Assembly: GCA_041395845.1 (NCBI GenBank)
Contig: JAWKZS010000006.1
Coordinates: 62,001 to 126,000 of the forward strand
Length of the DNA: 64,000 nucleotides
Origin: Ch67 sp041395845
GTDB lineage: Bacteria > Pseudomonadota > Gammaproteobacteria > Pseudomonadales > Ketobacteraceae
Direction of reading: 5' to 3'
In this document: piece after piece, positions 62,599 to 64,000 of the stretch
Position numbering within the stretch: position 1 is the stretch's first letter
Layout of the letters: each line of letters begins with the position of its first letter
Made by a program: the position numbers and the translations under genes
Notes under the pieces: generated by a model
Seen by the model: only the letters and a program-made list of their open reading frames with translations
What the model was told of the DNA's origin: nothing
Database searches by the model: none

Positions 62599-63140
62599 CA
62601 GTGCGCTCCTTGCTGTGTGCCCAGCACCAGTCGTTCGGACAGGATTTCCACCTTGCGGGCGGCATGACGACACAGCAACCGGGTGGCAAACAAACCGTAA
62701 ATGGCTGCGCCCATTCCTGCCATGGTGGGCAGGGTGGCGCGGGAAATACCAGAGGCCATGGAGCGGGAATTGGCAGTGCCGAAGGCGTTCATGACATCGA
62801 AGACCTCGATCATGCCGGTGACGGTGCCGAGCAGACCGAACAGCGGACACAGCGCTACCAGCGTGCGCAGTACCGGCAGCGAAAACTGCGCTTCGGCACA
62901 GACCCGTGCTATCAACATGCGGCGGATATGATGGGCGTGCCAGGAATGGCGCTCGTCGCGACTGTACCACTGGCGCACCGCGCTACGCATGGAGCGGGGA
63001 AACACAAAACGGAAATAGAAAATCCGCTCGAAGATCATGGTCCACATCATGATGGTGACCAAACCGATGGTCCACAGCACGACGCCGCCCGCGATATGAA
63101 AATCGCGAAACGTTTCCAGTGCTTCGAGCAGCGCCCACAT
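62598..63140 (-). CDS. exbB: ExbB/MotA/TolQ-family protein (ExbB2)
   Basis: A 180-residue protein with three membrane helices and the family motif LCPLFGLLGTVTGMIEVFDVM. The small size and position between the longer TtpC-like protein and ExbD are those of ExbB2 in TonB2 clusters. Confidence 0.93.
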   Translation of the reverse strand: MWALLEALETFRDFHIAGGVVLWTIGLVTIMMWTMIFERIFYFRFVFPRSMRSAVRQWYSRDERHSWHAHHIRRMLIARVCAEAQFSLPVLRTLVALCPLFGLLGTVTGMIEVFDVMNAFGTANSRSMASGISRATLPTMAGMGAAIYGLFATRLLCRHAARKVEILSERLVLGTQQGAH

Positions 63141-64000
63141 TTACCGCTGCTCCTGCTCGGCCCGTTCGGCCACCAGACCGGTGCTCTGTTCTTCCAGCAC
63201 CGCCAGAATGGCCTTGCTGCGGGTGTTGGCTACCGTGTGGAAAAACACCACCGGAATCGCCACCACCAGACCCAGAACCGTGGTGATCAGGGCCTGGGAA
63301 ATACCGCCGGCCATCAGCTTGGGATCACCGGTACCGAACAGCGTAATGGTCTGGAAGGTGTTGATCATCCCGGTCACGGTACCGAGCAGACCCAGCAGCG
63401 GCGCGATCACCGAAATGATCTTGATCAGGGTGAGGTATTTTTCCAGCGGTGTGCGCTCACGCAGGATGGCTTCGCCCAGTTTGAGTTCCAGTGCTTCGAG
63501 CCCCAGGTGTTTGTTGGCCTCGTAGGACAGCAGAATGCGCCCCAGCGGATTGTCGGCGCTGGCAGTACTGCTGCGCATCTGGTCCGCCACCTTGCGGGTC
63601 TGCATGATCAGCACGATGATGCGTTCCAACGCCAGCAGCAGACCCAGCGCGCCGATGGCAATGATCACATAGCCGATGAAACCACCCTGCTCGATGCGTT
63701 CCTGGAAATTGGGCGCTTCCAGCAGCAGATTGAGCAACGCACCACGGGTGGGATCGATGGCGATCGGATGAATGCCTTCGTGCACCTCGGTGAAATCACT
63801 CACGTTGCCCAGCATGTAGCGCGGCGGCTGTTTGGGCAGCTCGACAATCTTGCCGGTTTCGGGAATGTACTGCAGGTAGTGATTGCCGGACACCAGATTG
63901 AAACTGCCGATGCGTACCACATCCGCCTGGGTGAGTTCGCCGTTGAGGTTCACCACCGGCAGGAAGGAATGTTTGATCTTGCTGGAATCCACCATCTCCC
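63141..64000 (-). CDS. TtpC-like MotA/TolQ/ExbB family protein (5' end outside window)
   Basis: At least 286 codons; the frame runs past the right edge, so the start is not visible. The visible part is a periplasmic domain ending about residue 105, then three membrane helices with LLGLLGTVTGMINTFQTITLFGTGDP. Proteins of this type are usually about 450 residues with an N-terminal signal peptide and coiled coil, and are required with ExbB2-ExbD2-TonB2 in Vibrio (TtpC). It is followed without a gap by exbB. Confidence 0.9.
   Translation of the reverse strand, partial: EMVDSSKIKHSFLPVVNLNGELTQADVVRIGSFNLVSGNHYLQYIPETGKIVELPKQPPRYMLGNVSDFTEVHEGIHPIAIDPTRGALLNLLLEAPNFQERIEQGGFIGYVIIAIGALGLLLALERIIVLIMQTRKVADQMRSSTASADNPLGRILLSYEANKHLGLEALELKLGEAILRERTPLEKYLTLIKIISVIAPLLGLLGTVTGMINTFQTITLFGTGDPKLMAGGISQALITTVLGLVVAIPVVFFHTVANTRSKAILAVLEEQSTGLVAERAEQEQR

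Noticed and set aside
1..64000. tRNA, rRNA, CRISPR array, transposase, integrase or prophage genes
   Set aside because: I looked on both strands and saw no cloverleaf-like sequence, no regular spaced repeats and no transposase or integrase motifs. A proper search with covariance models would be needed to exclude small RNAs.

Overview
The window is the replication-origin region of a Gammaproteobacterium chromosome, with about 12.7 kb of accessory genes upstream of the glmS end and a 13.5 kb block inserted inside the origin cluster. The core order rpmH-dnaA-dnaN-recF-gyrB on one side and rnpA-yidD-yidC-mnmE / mnmG-rsmG-parA-parB-atpIBEFHAGDC-glmU-glmS on the other is the Pseudomonas-type arrangement. 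A wax ester synthase/DGAT gene, a Vibrio/Shewanella-like TtpC-ExbB-ExbD-TonB-TPR cluster and a flagellar-type (sigma-28) promoter suggest a motile, lipid-storing, probably aquatic species. I cannot name the genus.

Layout. 1-3247: a divergent TetR regulator facing a cytochrome P450 of CYP51 type fused to a 3Fe-4S ferredoxin, followed by a membrane protein that reads as a bacterial cycloeucalenol cycloisomerase. In plants the cycloisomerase makes obtusifoliol, which CYP51 then demethylates, so this looks like a two-step sterol-modifying operon and is the most striking part of the window. 3255-12744: housekeeping and accessory genes (DUF533 protein, an isocitrate dehydrogenase with an internal duplication, TPM-LemA operon, a small motility-type protein with a sigma-28 promoter, VOC protein, WYL regulator, lipoprotein esterase, MFS transporter). 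13003-27904: glmS, glmU, the complete ATP synthase operon, parB, parA, rsmG, mnmG, all on the minus strand.

27905-41382: an insertion between mnmG and mnmE. It carries a wax ester synthase gene, a YecA-type protein, small lipoproteins, a HigB toxin with a HigA antitoxin fused to an ImmA/IrrE-type metallopeptidase, and a type I restriction-modification locus (hsdR, fic, hsdM, hsdS) whose specificity gene hsdS is broken by several frameshifts. The mnmE 3' end adjoining hsdR matches a known genomic-island integration site.

41383-52060: mnmE, yidC, yidD, rnpA, rpmH, then oriC with DnaA boxes, then dnaA, dnaN, recF and gyrB on the plus strand. Two parS-like palindromes lie inside recF and would be loading sites for the ParB encoded 25 kb away. 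52188-64000: an acyltransferase, glyS-glyQ, a long nested inverted repeat, a minimal histidine kinase overlapping a response regulator-TPR protein, a hypothetical protein, a quinone oxidoreductase, and the TonB2-type energy-transduction operon that runs off the right edge. I saw no tRNA, rRNA, CRISPR array, transposase or integrase.
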